Position numbers and translations under genes: made by a program
The notes under the pieces: generated by a model
What the model saw: only the letters and a program-made list of their open reading frames with translations
Told to the model about the DNA's origin: nothing
The model's database searches: none
In this document: positions 7,175 through 14,372 of the stretch, piece after piece
How positions within the stretch are numbered: the first letter of the stretch is position 1
Layout of the letters: every line of letters starts with the position of its first letter
NCBI GenBank assembly: GCA_013696385.1
Contig: JACCYR010000049.1
Span: 1 to 14,863 of the forward strand
Source of the DNA: Acidobacteriota bacterium
GTDB lineage: Bacteria; Acidobacteriota; Blastocatellia; Pyrinomonadales; Pyrinomonadaceae
Direction: 5' to 3'
Length of the DNA stretch: 14,863 nucleotides

Positions 7175-8362
7175 TCATATTCTCAAAGGCATCACGATAT
7201 ATTTATATTCGTAATTTGTATCACCGGCAATATTCATAAGGGTTTGTCCATTACTGTCCTTAAATTCAAACGCAATACGAAGGCGATTATTATTTTCTTT
7301 AACGCGAACAGTTTTACCCTCGGTTTCTTTTTCGTTTATATCAGTGGCTTCAGCCTCGCCTGCTCCAACAATATTCAAAAATTCTTGCAGATATTGCGAA
7401 TTAAAACCAATTTGCACTTCTTCACCGGTGTACTCGGCAGCAACTTTTTCGTGCGCTTCGCCTTCTTCACTCGATTGTGCTCCGATTTCGATTTCATTTG
7501 GTCTAATTGTCAAACGCACGGAACGGGTTCTTTCATCCGCCATCAAAGCGACACGGCGAATCGCATTTTTCATTTCTTCAGCATCAAAAGTCGCAGTTTT
7601 ATCATTATCTTTCGGAATAACCATTTCATAATTCGGAAATGTCCCGGAAAGTTTGCGTGTAATTAGTAATCTACCGTCAACCTCAAAATAGATATGATTA
7701 GCGTCTTCGCCAAAACTAACATTACCTTTTGCATCGCGGGCGATTTTCGTTAATTCTATCAGAGCCTTCTTTGGTATAAGTGCATCCATAGTTTCGCTGG
7801 ATGAGCCTTCAAGCAGTTTTTTTTCAATAAAGGCTAGTCGGTGTCCATCGGTTGTAATCATCCGCGCTGTGCCCTCTTCAATCATAAATTTCGCACCAGA
7901 AAGTGTAAAACGCGATTGCTCGTTAGTTATGGCAAAAGCCGTATTATTGATAAAATGATTAAAAATTTCGGCGGAAAGGCTCATTGGCGCGCTTTTAAAA
8001 GAAGGAACTTCGGGGAAATTTTCTTTAGAAACGCCGGCTAATCTAAAGTTTGACTTTCCGCAAGTCATTTTCACCCATTCAGTTTCATCTTTTGTGAAAT
8101 GCACATCTGCATCATCTAGAAGGCGAACAATATCGAAAAGTTTTCGCGCTTGGATGCACATCGAACCTGATTTTTTAATGTCGGCTTCAGCTTCGCAACG
8201 AATCGTTACATCTAAGTCCGTTCCGACAATCCGAATTGTATTTTCGCCAACCGATTCAATTAAGATGTTTGAAAGCATGGGAATTGTGCTTTTCTTTTCG
8301 ACAATGCCTTGAACAAATCCGAGTTCTTCTTTTAATACATTTTGCTTGATTACAAATTCCAT
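7175..8362 (-). CDS. dnaN: DNA polymerase III beta sliding clamp
   Basis: DnaN forms the ring-shaped dimer that tethers DNA polymerase III and other repair and replication factors to DNA. The start MEFVIKQNVLKEELGFVQGIVEKKSTIPMLSN corresponds to the first clamp domain. The motif GTFPNYEMVIP in the middle domain and the end YIVMPLRI (equivalent to the terminal M-P-M-R-L of the family) are diagnostic. At 395 residues it is somewhat longer than the usual ~366-375. The extra length probably lies in acidic loops of the third domain (around EEGEAHEKVAAEYTGEE and EAEATDINEKETEG). The ATG has a good AGGAG site (8370-8374) 7 bases upstream and a consensus -10 box further up. It lies next to the proposed origin. 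Confidence 0.96.
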   Translation of the reverse strand: MEFVIKQNVLKEELGFVQGIVEKKSTIPMLSNILIESVGENTIRIVGTDLDVTIRCEAEADIKKSGSMCIQARKLFDIVRLLDDADVHFTKDETEWVKMTCGKSNFRLAGVSKENFPEVPSFKSAPMSLSAEIFNHFINNTAFAITNEQSRFTLSGAKFMIEEGTARMITTDGHRLAFIEKKLLEGSSSETMDALIPKKALIELTKIARDAKGNVSFGEDANHIYFEVDGRLLITRKLSGTFPNYEMVIPKDNDKTATFDAEEMKNAIRRVALMADERTRSVRLTIRPNEIEIGAQSSEEGEAHEKVAAEYTGEEVQIGFNSQYLQEFLNIVGAGEAEATDINEKETEGKTVRVKENNNRLRIAFEFKDSNGQTLMNIAGDTNYEYKYIVMPLRI

Positions 8363-8387
8363 AAATTTACTCCTAATTTTTTTCTTA

Positions 8388-8393
8388 ATTATA
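8388..8393 (-). promoter_or_regulatory. Candidate -10 box of the dnaN promoter
   Basis: On the minus strand this is a perfect TATAAT, 25 bp upstream of the dnaN ATG and 13 bp before its AGGAG ribosome-binding site. No good TTGACA-like -35 box is found at 16-18 bp spacing, where the sequence is GC-rich (GGGCGTT). The promoter call therefore rests on the -10 hexamer and its position alone. Confidence 0.4.
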
Positions 8394-8440
8394 CCTCAAG
8401 TTACATATCTAACGCCCGACGCTTTTTACTATTCTTACTA

Positions 8441-8465
8441 ATTTAAAATTTTATATTTTTATATA
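8441..8465. other. AT-only DNA unwinding element
   Basis: Twenty-five consecutive positions contain no G or C, and the 20 bp further towards dnaN are also AT-rich. The tract joins the DnaA-trio repeats directly, so it is the expected site of first strand opening. Confidence 0.7.
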
Positions 8466-8478
8466 GTAGTAGTAGTAG
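8464..8478 (+). other. DnaA-trio array (5 x TAG)
   Basis: Five uninterrupted TAG triplets on the plus strand read 3'-GAT-5' five times when followed away from the nearest DnaA box (8483-8491). The known DnaA-trio consensus is 3'-(G/A)A(T/C)-5', a single-strand DnaA binding element that adjoins a GC-rich step and a DnaA box. The spacing to the box here is 4 bp (TGCC, 8479-8482). All five units are the best-consensus form. Confidence 0.78.
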
Positions 8479-8482
8479 TGCC

Positions 8483-8719
8483 TGTGGAAATGTGGAAAAC
8501 CGACTTAAATTGTTTTGAACATTAGATTTATATTTCCACAGGCATTGTGGAAAACCTGTGGAAAATTTACTTCCCTGTGGAAAACTTTGACCAAAAAACA
8601 CTTTTTCCACATTTCCACAGGCAGAAAAAACCGCTGTCCTGTGGAAATGTGGAAAACTTTTTTTAACTGTTGAAAATAATCACGATAGTTAAACGATTAG
8701 CTTAAACACCTGTGGAAAA
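8483..8719. promoter_or_regulatory. DnaA-box cluster, 11 boxes of type TTTTCCACA / ATTTCCACA
   Basis: Boxes in TGTGGAAA(A/T) orientation start at 8483, 8491, 8546, 8557, 8576, 8640, 8648 and 8711. Boxes in the opposite orientation occupy 8532-8540, 8603-8611 and 8611-8619. They differ from the E. coli consensus TTATCCACA at one or two of the first three positions. Three times two boxes are fused in an 8-bp tandem: 8481-8500 and 8638-8657 (identical 20-mers) and 8603-8621 (inverted, 19 of 20 matched). A further box (8791-8799) lies inside the 3' end of dnaA. The cluster may also autoregulate nearby promoters, as DnaA boxes do in other bacteria. Confidence 0.85.
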
Positions 8720-8752
8720 CTTTCGTCAAATTTCGTGTCATAAAAGCCCTAA

Positions 8753-10207
8753 CTAATTGCAAAGATTATCAATTAGCTCGCTGACAACCCTGTGGAAATT
8801 TCTATCGTCTTTAATTAACGAATCAATTTTCTCAACAGAGTGCATAACGGTTGTATGATGCTTTCCACCAAACTCGCGCCCGATTTCAGGAAAACTATGT
8901 TTGGTCAATCTTTTACATAAATACATTGCCACTTGGCGCGGCACGGCAATTTGCCGCGAGTTATTTTTCGATTTCATTTCTTCAATCGTTAGCTTAAAAT
9001 GCGAAGCAGCGGTTCTGGCGATTCTTTCCATTGTCAAACCTTCAGGTTGTTCGCTATCAATGATATTTTTCATCGCGTCTTGCGCGAGCATCTTTGAAAT
9101 CGGCAGACCACGCAGAGATGAAATTGCGACCAGACGCACCAAAGAGCCTTCAAGCTCACGGATATTGCTTTTGACTTTGCTGGCGATAAAAAACGCGATG
9201 TCGTCCGGCAAACTGACGCCGTCCAAATCGGCTTTGCGTTTAAGAATAGCAACTTTCGTTTCCAAATCGGGCGGCTCAATGTCGGCAATTAAGCCCCATT
9301 CAAAGCGCGAATGAAGCCTTTCTTCCAATGTTGGTATTTCACGCGGCGGACAATCGGAAGTTACGACGATTTGCTTTTGGTCGTTATGAAGCGCATTAAA
9401 TGTATGGAAAAATTCTTCCTGCGTGCGCTCTTTTCCCGCCATAAACTGCACGTCGTCCATCAAAAGAACGTCAATTGAACGATATTTTTCACGGAAAGTC
9501 TGTGTTTTATCGTAACGAATTGCGTTAATCAATTCGTTCATAAATTTTTCGGCGGAAATATAAGCGACGCGCAGATGTCGGTTGTGTTCTTTAATCGCGT
9601 GTCCGGCAGCGTGCATCAGATGTGTCTTGCCCATTCCGACACCGCCGTAGATAAACATCGGATTATAAGTTTTGCCGGGCGATTCGGCAACCGCCAAAGC
9701 CGCCGCGTGTGCAAACTGATTACATGAGCCAACCACGAAAGTGTTAAACGTATATTTGCGGTTGAGGGAATTTTCAATCGGTTCAATATCAACAAAATTA
9801 GTTGTGTTGTTTTTAATTAAAGTATCAGATTTGGATTTTTCCAGAAAATCAAAGCCGTTTTGTTTGTGTGGATTTGAAATTATATTTTGTTTTTTAGAGA
9901 AAAATTCTCCATCACTATCTTCAGTAAAATTTTCCTCGTCCATTTCCGACTTTACAATTTCCCAATCTAACTGATAATTAAACAGCTTCAGTTCTTTCAT
10001 TGTTTGATTGATGATTTCTAGATAATAGCTGCTAATCCAATCTTTAGTAACTTGGCTAGCTTGCAGATGCAAAACTTTTTCCTGTTCGTTGCAGCCGTTA
10101 AACTGAATCGGGCGAAACCACGCATCGAAAATTTGTTTGTTCAGACGTTTTTCTACCGATTGAAGAATATTGTTCCAAACATTAGGTTTTTCTATCGATA
10201 TTTCCAT
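8753..10207 (-). CDS. dnaA: Chromosomal replication initiator protein DnaA
   Basis: DnaA binds boxes at oriC and, as an ATP-bound filament, opens the origin and recruits the helicase loader. Domain I is about residues 8-85 (WxxxLxxVExRLNKQIFDAWFRPI). An acidic, poorly conserved linker spans about 86-148. The AAA+ domain begins at YTFNTFVVGSCNQFAHAAA, with Walker A GGVGMGKT (188-195), Walker B VLLMDD (247-252) and sensor II NIRELEGSL (348-356). Domain IV holds the DnaA-box signature at 438-457. There the motif reads FGGKHHTTV, where E. coli has FGGRDHTTV, so a base-contacting Asp is replaced by His. The length of 484 residues is normal. The ATG has a GGAG site (10215-10218) 7 bases upstream. 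DnaA-box clusters lie on both sides. Confidence 0.97.
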   Translation of the reverse strand: MEISIEKPNVWNNILQSVEKRLNKQIFDAWFRPIQFNGCNEQEKVLHLQASQVTKDWISSYYLEIINQTMKELKLFNYQLDWEIVKSEMDEENFTEDSDGEFFSKKQNIISNPHKQNGFDFLEKSKSDTLIKNNTTNFVDIEPIENSLNRKYTFNTFVVGSCNQFAHAAALAVAESPGKTYNPMFIYGGVGMGKTHLMHAAGHAIKEHNRHLRVAYISAEKFMNELINAIRYDKTQTFREKYRSIDVLLMDDVQFMAGKERTQEEFFHTFNALHNDQKQIVVTSDCPPREIPTLEERLHSRFEWGLIADIEPPDLETKVAILKRKADLDGVSLPDDIAFFIASKVKSNIRELEGSLVRLVAISSLRGLPISKMLAQDAMKNIIDSEQPEGLTMERIARTAASHFKLTIEEMKSKNNSRQIAVPRQVAMYLCKRLTKHSFPEIGREFGGKHHTTVMHSVEKIDSLIKDDRNFHRVVSELIDNLCN

Positions 10208-10365
10208 AGTTTTTCTCCGGGATTTTTTCTTAAATCTTTGGTGAAACTTTTAAGCAAATTTTTTGTTCAAAATTTTATTTGGAAGGTTTGCCGACGTTGT
10301 TATTAATCTGTTACAAACCTTTCTATTGTGGTAACTTCAAGAATTTTAAAGAGCAAAATAAAAAG

Positions 10366-10520
10366 TTTTCCACAAGTTTTTCCACAGGCTTGTGGAAAGT
10401 TGCTTAAAAGTTAAAGTAAAACTTTAAGTGTTTTGTTTTCAGTAATTTACAAGAATTTAAATCATTGGAAACGGCTCAAAGACTATCAAATAAAAGTTAA
10501 AATTGCAAGAGAAATCCACA
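10366..10520. promoter_or_regulatory. Second DnaA-box cluster, upstream of dnaA
   Basis: Two TTTTCCACA boxes (10366-10374 and 10378-10386) and one inverted TGTGGAAAG (10391-10399) stand within 34 bp. An isolated AAATCCACA is at 10512-10520. They lie in the 424-bp gap between dnaA and the NuiA-like gene, about 160 bp upstream of the dnaA start. They could be the second lobe of a bipartite origin (like B. subtilis incA/B) and the site of dnaA autoregulation. I see no confident -35/-10 pair and no further gene in this gap. Confidence 0.65.
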
Positions 10521-10631
10521 GGTTTTCTAAAATAATTTTTTGGCTGGATAAAGGCTTTATTTAACAGATACTTGGCAGGATTTAAGATTATGTTAGACTG
10601 TGTTTGTTTTGATTTTTGGAGCAAAAATTTT

Positions 10632-11075
10632 ATGGCAAGAAGAAAAAAAAAGATAAAAAATGCCAAAAAACCAGACACAAATAATAAGGAATTGGCAAGG
10701 CAAATAAAAAAAGTTTCCGAAGATTTATATTATATTAGTGAAACCGATGCGGAAATTTTTCCTTTTATCGGGAATAAAGCTGAAGCAATTACGGGTAAAG
10801 AAGTCTTGAAACAAATTAAAAGCTCAGCTGAAACACCGGTTGAAGAAAGAGATTTTACCGAGTTTTTTGCGTATTTGACGCAGATACAGGATTGGTTTGG
10901 CAATGAAGAAAAGACGACGGCGCAAAAATTTTCTAATTTAAAGGACTTGCTAGAGAAAAATCTGAAAAATTTAAAGGTTTTCAAAGTCGGTAAAATTCAG
11001 CTTGATATTTACGTCGTCGGACTTGACGCGGAAAGTAATTTGATGGGAATACAAACAAAAGCCGTCGAAACTTAA
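10632..11075 (+). CDS. Nuclease A inhibitor-like protein (NuiA family)
   Basis: The protein resembles NuiA of Anabaena, the inhibitor of the sugar-non-specific nuclease NucA. The shared pattern is a D/G-L-x-x-x-SE start (LYYISE, 33-37), a central QDWFGNEE segment (86-93), the LDIYVVG strand (124-130) and the end GIQTKAVET. As I recall the NucA-NuiA structure, NuiA inhibits through Glu24 and its C-terminal Thr135, which reaches the active-site metal. The equivalents here are Glu37 and the terminal Thr147, both kept, so an active inhibitor is plausible. I chose the ATG at 10632, which has GGAG (10618-10621) 10 bases upstream; a TTG at 10572 in the same frame has no such site. This gives 147 residues with a strongly basic first 13, absent from my recollection of Anabaena NuiA. 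No NucA-type nuclease is in the window. It runs opposite to dnaA. Confidence 0.78.
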   Translation: MARRKKKIKNAKKPDTNNKELARQIKKVSEDLYYISETDAEIFPFIGNKAEAITGKEVLKQIKSSAETPVEERDFTEFFAYLTQIQDWFGNEEKTTAQKFSNLKDLLEKNLKNLKVFKVGKIQLDIYVVGLDAESNLMGIQTKAVET

Positions 11076-11088
11076 AAAACGGAAAACA

Positions 11089-11148
11089 GATAATGGAAAA
11101 GGAAAGCAAGTTTCTAAAATTTTCCATTATCCATTTTCCATTTTCCAT
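11089..11148. repeat. Inverted and tandem TTTTCCATTA repeat between convergent genes
   Basis: GATAATGGAAAA (11089-11100) and its perfect reverse complement (11120-11131) form a 12-bp stem with a 19-nt loop. Further TTTTCCATT copies follow to about 11148. It lies in the 78-bp space between the convergent NuiA-like and DUF2807 genes, so it may serve as a bidirectional terminator. The tandem character also suits a dispersed intergenic repeat. Confidence 0.5.
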
Positions 11149-11153
11149 TAATT

Positions 11154-11822
11154 TCATTTTTTCTTGACCGAACTTGCGCCTGAAGAATTTTGTTTGACAT
11201 TTTTCGGTTCGCCCGTGTAATAAACCGAACTCGCGCCGGTTGCGTCGGCGTTCAAATCATTCAACGGCGAAACGGTTACGCTGCTCGCGCCGCTCGAATC
11301 AACATCGGCATTTTCCGCCTGCAAACTTTCCGCGTCAATCTTACTTGCGCCCGATGCGTCGGCTTGAACGGATTTTACTACGCCATCAATTTTAATTTTC
11401 GATGCACCGCTTGCTTCCAATTGTAATGAATCCGTCCTGATGTTTGCGACAACGGCATTTGATGCGCCGGAGATGTCCAAATCAGTCAATTCCGGCATTG
11501 AAATTTTGACGTTGACTTTTGTTTTCGATGAAATTCTGCCCTCGCTGAAAATTTTCAAAGTCTCGCCGCTGACTTCGGTTTTGATATATTGCAGCAGATT
11601 ATCATCAGCCTCGACAACCACATCGAAGTCTTTTTGCGCCGTAACTTCAACATTGACCGCGCCGCCCGCATCAATTTTGCTGAAACCGGAGATGTTTCTT
11701 TTTTCACTTTGTACGTTGCCTGAACCCTGCACACCGCTTAAATTGACGTAATTACAATTAATTGCGGAAACCAAGCCGATCGACATTGACAAGGCGAAAA
11801 CAGCTAAACCAAATTTTTTCAT
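11154..11822 (-). CDS. Secreted DUF2807 (GIN-domain) beta-helical protein
   Basis: The 222-residue protein has a Sec-type signal peptide (about 1-20: KK, a hydrophobic stretch, then VSA). A typical DUF2807 start follows, GSGNVQSEKRNISGFSKIDAGGAVNVEV. The second half is built of six repeats marked by (S/T)GAS at 118, 138, 157, 177, 195 and 213, spaced 18-20 residues. This period matches rungs of a right-handed beta helix, as known for the family. The C-terminus is a basic KKK. The biological role of the family is unsettled (annotated as putative adhesin-like), so only envelope or extracellular location is inferred. Cys23 does not sit in a good lipobox. The start has a GGAG site (11831-11834) 9 bases upstream. 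It is divergent from the DUF6766 gene. Confidence 0.85.
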   Translation of the reverse strand: MKKFGLAVFALSMSIGLVSAINCNYVNLSGVQGSGNVQSEKRNISGFSKIDAGGAVNVEVTAQKDFDVVVEADDNLLQYIKTEVSGETLKIFSEGRISSKTKVNVKISMPELTDLDISGASNAVVANIRTDSLQLEASGASKIKIDGVVKSVQADASGASKIDAESLQAENADVDSSGASSVTVSPLNDLNADATGASSVYYTGEPKNVKQNSSGASSVKKK

Positions 11823-11927
11823 TTTTTTTTCTCCAAAAGATTATTTAGAAAATCTAACGACAAAATTAAAAAATAAGTTCCAAAATAATTAAAAGTTGTA
11901 ATATGCTTGAAACGGAGGATTAACGAA

Positions 11928-12590
11928 ATGCGGCGATTTTTGCACAACAACGGATTATCTTTAGCTTTGTTCGGATTATTTTTCTTTTCGCTCGTTGGGC
12001 AGTATCTAACAGGTTTTCAGGAATTTAACAATGAACAGCGCGACCACGGGCAGCCGACAAAATCCCACATCGGATATTTTGGCGAAGGACATTTTATCGA
12101 AGCCGTCTTTGAAAATTGGGAAAGCGAATTTTTGCAGATGGGAATGTATGTTGTTTTGACTATTTTCCTTTATCAAAAAGGTTCATCCGAATCAAAAACG
12201 CCCAATACGATTGAAGCGGTTGACGTTATTGCCGAAGATTCGCGCCGGAAAAAGGACGCTCCTTTTCCGGTCAAGCGCGGCGGTTTTCTCTTAAAACTTT
12301 ACGAAAATTCATTGAGTATCGCTCTTTTTGCGCTTTTTGCGCTTTCATTTTTTTTGCACGGTGTCGGCGGCGCAAAAGATTACAACCGCGAACAAATTAC
12401 GCACGGCGAAGAGCAAATTTCAACCATCGAATATTTCGCAACTTCGCGTTTTTGGTTTGAGTCTTTTCAAAATTGGCAGAGCGAATTTTTATCAATCGGC
12501 GCGATGATTGTTCTTTCCATCTTTTTGCGCCAGAAAGGTTCGCCCGAATCAAAGCCGGTTGACAGTTCGCACAGCGAAACAGGCAAATAA
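11928..12590 (+). CDS. DUF6766 family membrane protein with two tandem copies of the domain
   Basis: Two homologous modules are visible. Residues 1-90 contain a membrane helix (10-27), NNEQRDHGQ, FENWESEFLQMG and QKGSSESK. Residues 122-209 contain a helix (127-145), YNREQITHGEEQ, FQNWQSEFLSIG and QKGSPESK. Each module has two hydrophobic segments, so four in total (also about 70-83 and 187-201). They are joined by a charged linker of about 30 residues. The sequence fits the DUF6766 family, which I know mainly as single-module proteins; no function is established. The ATG at 11928 has GGAGG (11914-11918) 9 bases upstream, so I prefer it over the TTG at 11907 in the same frame, which lies before that site. 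Length is 220 residues. Confidence 0.78.
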   Translation: MRRFLHNNGLSLALFGLFFFSLVGQYLTGFQEFNNEQRDHGQPTKSHIGYFGEGHFIEAVFENWESEFLQMGMYVVLTIFLYQKGSSESKTPNTIEAVDVIAEDSRRKKDAPFPVKRGGFLLKLYENSLSIALFALFALSFFLHGVGGAKDYNREQITHGEEQISTIEYFATSRFWFESFQNWQSEFLSIGAMIVLSIFLRQKGSPESKPVDSSHSETGK

Positions 12591-12625
12591 CCCCGGTTTG
12601 ACATAAAACTCTTCGGATTATGTTT

Positions 12626-12704
12626 TGCCACAAAAGGGTACAGAAACTACAAAAAAAACGAAGGAAAATCAATTTCTTTGTGAATTTTGTGCCTTTTTGT
12701 GGCA
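12626..12704. repeat. Imperfect inverted repeat between convergent genes (terminator or dispersed repeat)
   Basis: Arms 12626-12645 and 12685-12704 match at 17 of 20 positions, and the mismatches can form G-U pairs in RNA. The sequence TTTTGTGCC-TTTTTGTGGCA resembles the CTTTGTGCC-TTTGTGG repeats common between genes in some bacterial phyla. It lies in the 158-bp space between the convergent DUF6766 and DUF445 genes and may end transcription from both sides. Confidence 0.55.
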
Positions 12705-12748
12705 GTTTTCATCTTGATTCGGGTAACTCAGATGACGTAAGTCGAAAA

Positions 12749-14353
12749 TCATCTGGCGTAAAAATAAAACTGAATCGCTTGGGCAATTCCAATAAGCAAA
12801 CCGAACAACGCGCCGAAAAGTTCGATTTTTCGCAAGTGTTCTTTAGCAACCGATAAAACCAGTGCTTCGAGTTTCTCTGATGGATAGTTGTTAATTTTTT
12901 CGCGTACCACACCGCCGATGTTAAATTCCTTAATCGCTTCCGGCAGTTTTTCTTTCGCGGCAGAAATAATCGTTTCGGTCAGAGATTTTCCCGCCAGTCG
13001 AACTTTATCTTCGGAAATATGGTCGGAAAGTCTACCGATTGGCGCGGAGAGAAATTTTTCGATTTGCCGCGACAGAACTGAGTTGATAATTTTTGAAGTT
13101 TCTTCGCGGGAAAGAATTTTTATCAAACCGCTTGAGAGCAGCTTTTTGAGTTTTTCTTCTGATTCAGGGTGCAAAGTCTGCAAAATGGCATCAATGCTGT
13201 GCGGGCGCAGTTTTTCCAGCGTGTCGGTCAGATAAGCCGAAACTGAATTCATCATCTCCTCGCCCTGCAAAAGTGATAAAATGCTTTTTGAGATTTGCGC
13301 TTTTAATCGTTCAAGCTGTTCGGGGGCAATTTTGCCAATCAGTTCGGGAATCGGTCTTTCAAGCGCGTTGTCAATCGAAGTATTCAGAAAATTTTTCGCT
13401 TCTTGGGCGAAAAAATCGCCACGCAAAGTTTCTTCCACACGCTTCGGCAAACTTTCGTTAACCAAATCATCAACTTCCTTCAAAAGATTATCGCGCGAGA
13501 CGAAGAATTTTTTGAAAAACGGCAGCTGCTCATAATAATCGTGAACTTCGCGTTTGATAAGTGCGCCGATTTGATTGCGCGTCCGTTCCGCCGTAGCAAT
13601 TTCGGCTAGCTGATGAATTATCGGCTCAATTTGTCCGCCGGCTTTTTCCTTCAAAAGCGCAATCGCATCTTCGGTAAACATTTCGCCGAGCGGCGTTTCC
13701 GTGTTTGCCAAATCGTCAACTCGTCGGCTGATAAAATCTTTGATTTTCTGCTCAAGCGTCGTTTCTTTAACGGCGGAACGAATCCGCGTTTCGAGAAAAC
13801 CCAAAATCTTATTAAAAGTTTCTTCGTCAAATGTTTCGGAAATTCGGCGCGACAAAAACTCGTCAACCCGCCGTTCGACAAATCCGCTGATTGATTCGAT
13901 GGTTTCTTCGCTTTGCAGAACATTTTCGATATGTTCAAAAATTTTCAATTGCAAAGAAGAAATCGCGCCCAAAACCGGTTCGCGGACATTTGCGGGCAAG
14001 GCTTCAATCAGCGGCGGATAGTTTTGCGCGAGCAAATCTTCGGTGTATGAATCAACCACATTTTGAATTTTCCGGCTTAAAAATTCTTTCCCGAAAAGTT
14101 CTTCGATAATCGTTTCCTGCGAAACGAGTTCTTGACCGACGGCTTTGCCGATTGCGTCTGCCAAACGGTCGCGGTGGCGCGGAATCATTCCTTGCGGAAA
14201 AAGCGTAATGCCAAGAATTTTGAAAGGTTGGCGCGGACGAAAAAGCATTCGCACAGCAAGCCACGCGCCCAAATATCCGTGAACTGTCGCAAAAAGTATC
14301 AAGGACGCGATTTGAACCCACAGATGATTGAAAAAATTCCCTAAAACTTCCAT
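12749..14353 (-). CDS. DUF445 family membrane-anchored helical protein
   Basis: The 534-residue protein has the DUF445 layout. An N-terminal membrane segment (about 10-36) carries the signature GYLGAWLAVRMLFRPRQP and leads to LFPQGMIPRHRDRLADAIGKAVGQEL (51-76). A long, mostly helical and charged middle repeats short units such as FLSRRISETF, FISRRVDDLA and FVERRVDEFL. A C-terminal membrane segment (about 513-531) follows a KIELFGALFG stretch. Members such as B. subtilis YheB are membrane proteins of unknown biochemical function. The protein is probably anchored at both ends with a large soluble body between. No Shine-Dalgarno is seen before the ATG. The gene lies downstream of the small unknown gene in the same direction, separated by 94 bp containing a hairpin. 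Confidence 0.85.
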   Translation of the reverse strand: MEVLGNFFNHLWVQIASLILFATVHGYLGAWLAVRMLFRPRQPFKILGITLFPQGMIPRHRDRLADAIGKAVGQELVSQETIIEELFGKEFLSRKIQNVVDSYTEDLLAQNYPPLIEALPANVREPVLGAISSLQLKIFEHIENVLQSEETIESISGFVERRVDEFLSRRISETFDEETFNKILGFLETRIRSAVKETTLEQKIKDFISRRVDDLANTETPLGEMFTEDAIALLKEKAGGQIEPIIHQLAEIATAERTRNQIGALIKREVHDYYEQLPFFKKFFVSRDNLLKEVDDLVNESLPKRVEETLRGDFFAQEAKNFLNTSIDNALERPIPELIGKIAPEQLERLKAQISKSILSLLQGEEMMNSVSAYLTDTLEKLRPHSIDAILQTLHPESEEKLKKLLSSGLIKILSREETSKIINSVLSRQIEKFLSAPIGRLSDHISEDKVRLAGKSLTETIISAAKEKLPEAIKEFNIGGVVREKINNYPSEKLEALVLSVAKEHLRKIELFGALFGLLIGIAQAIQFYFYAR

Positions 14354-14372
14354 AAATCAAAAAAATATAACC

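Larger units (their letters stand above)
8441..8719. other. oriC: Chromosomal replication origin (oriC), unwinding half between dnaN and dnaA
   Basis: The 390-bp dnaA-dnaN intergenic space holds all parts of a bacterial origin in order. On the minus strand, from dnaA towards dnaN, these are a DnaA-box cluster (8719-8483), a short GC step (8479-8482), five DnaA-trio repeats (8478-8464) and a 25-bp stretch of only A and T (8465-8441). This is the same box - GC - trio - AT-rich order known for the B. subtilis incC region between dnaA and dnaN. Initiator DnaA would load on the boxes and extend on the single strand carrying the trios. No gene lies in this stretch. Confidence 0.85.

Noticed and set aside
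7244..7666. Plus-strand open frame of 140 codons opposite dnaN
   Set aside because: It is a mirror of the well-supported dnaN coding sequence, with no ribosome-binding site and a composition typical of antisense frames.
8464..8478. TAG repeat as a random microsatellite
   Set aside because: Its place and polarity between a GC step, a DnaA box and an A/T-only tract match the DnaA-trio layout too well to be treated as chance.
8501..8719. CRISPR-like array because of repeated TGTGGAAA motifs
   Set aside because: The repeats are 9-mers in both orientations with irregular spacing and no unique spacers of equal length; they are DnaA boxes beside dnaA.
10572..11075. Longer NuiA-like protein starting at the TTG at 10572
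   Set aside because: The extra 20 residues have no family counterpart and no ribosome-binding site; the ATG at 10632 has GGAG at good spacing.
12397..12672. Minus-strand open frame of 91 codons over the end of the DUF6766 gene
   Set aside because: It overlaps the clear second DUF6766 module and the intergenic inverted repeat, and shows no recognisable domain.
12729..12755. CAGATGA / TCATCTG 7-bp inverted repeat at the DUF445 stop codon as a terminator
   Set aside because: The stem is short, includes the stop codon and has no U-run on the minus strand; it could be chance.
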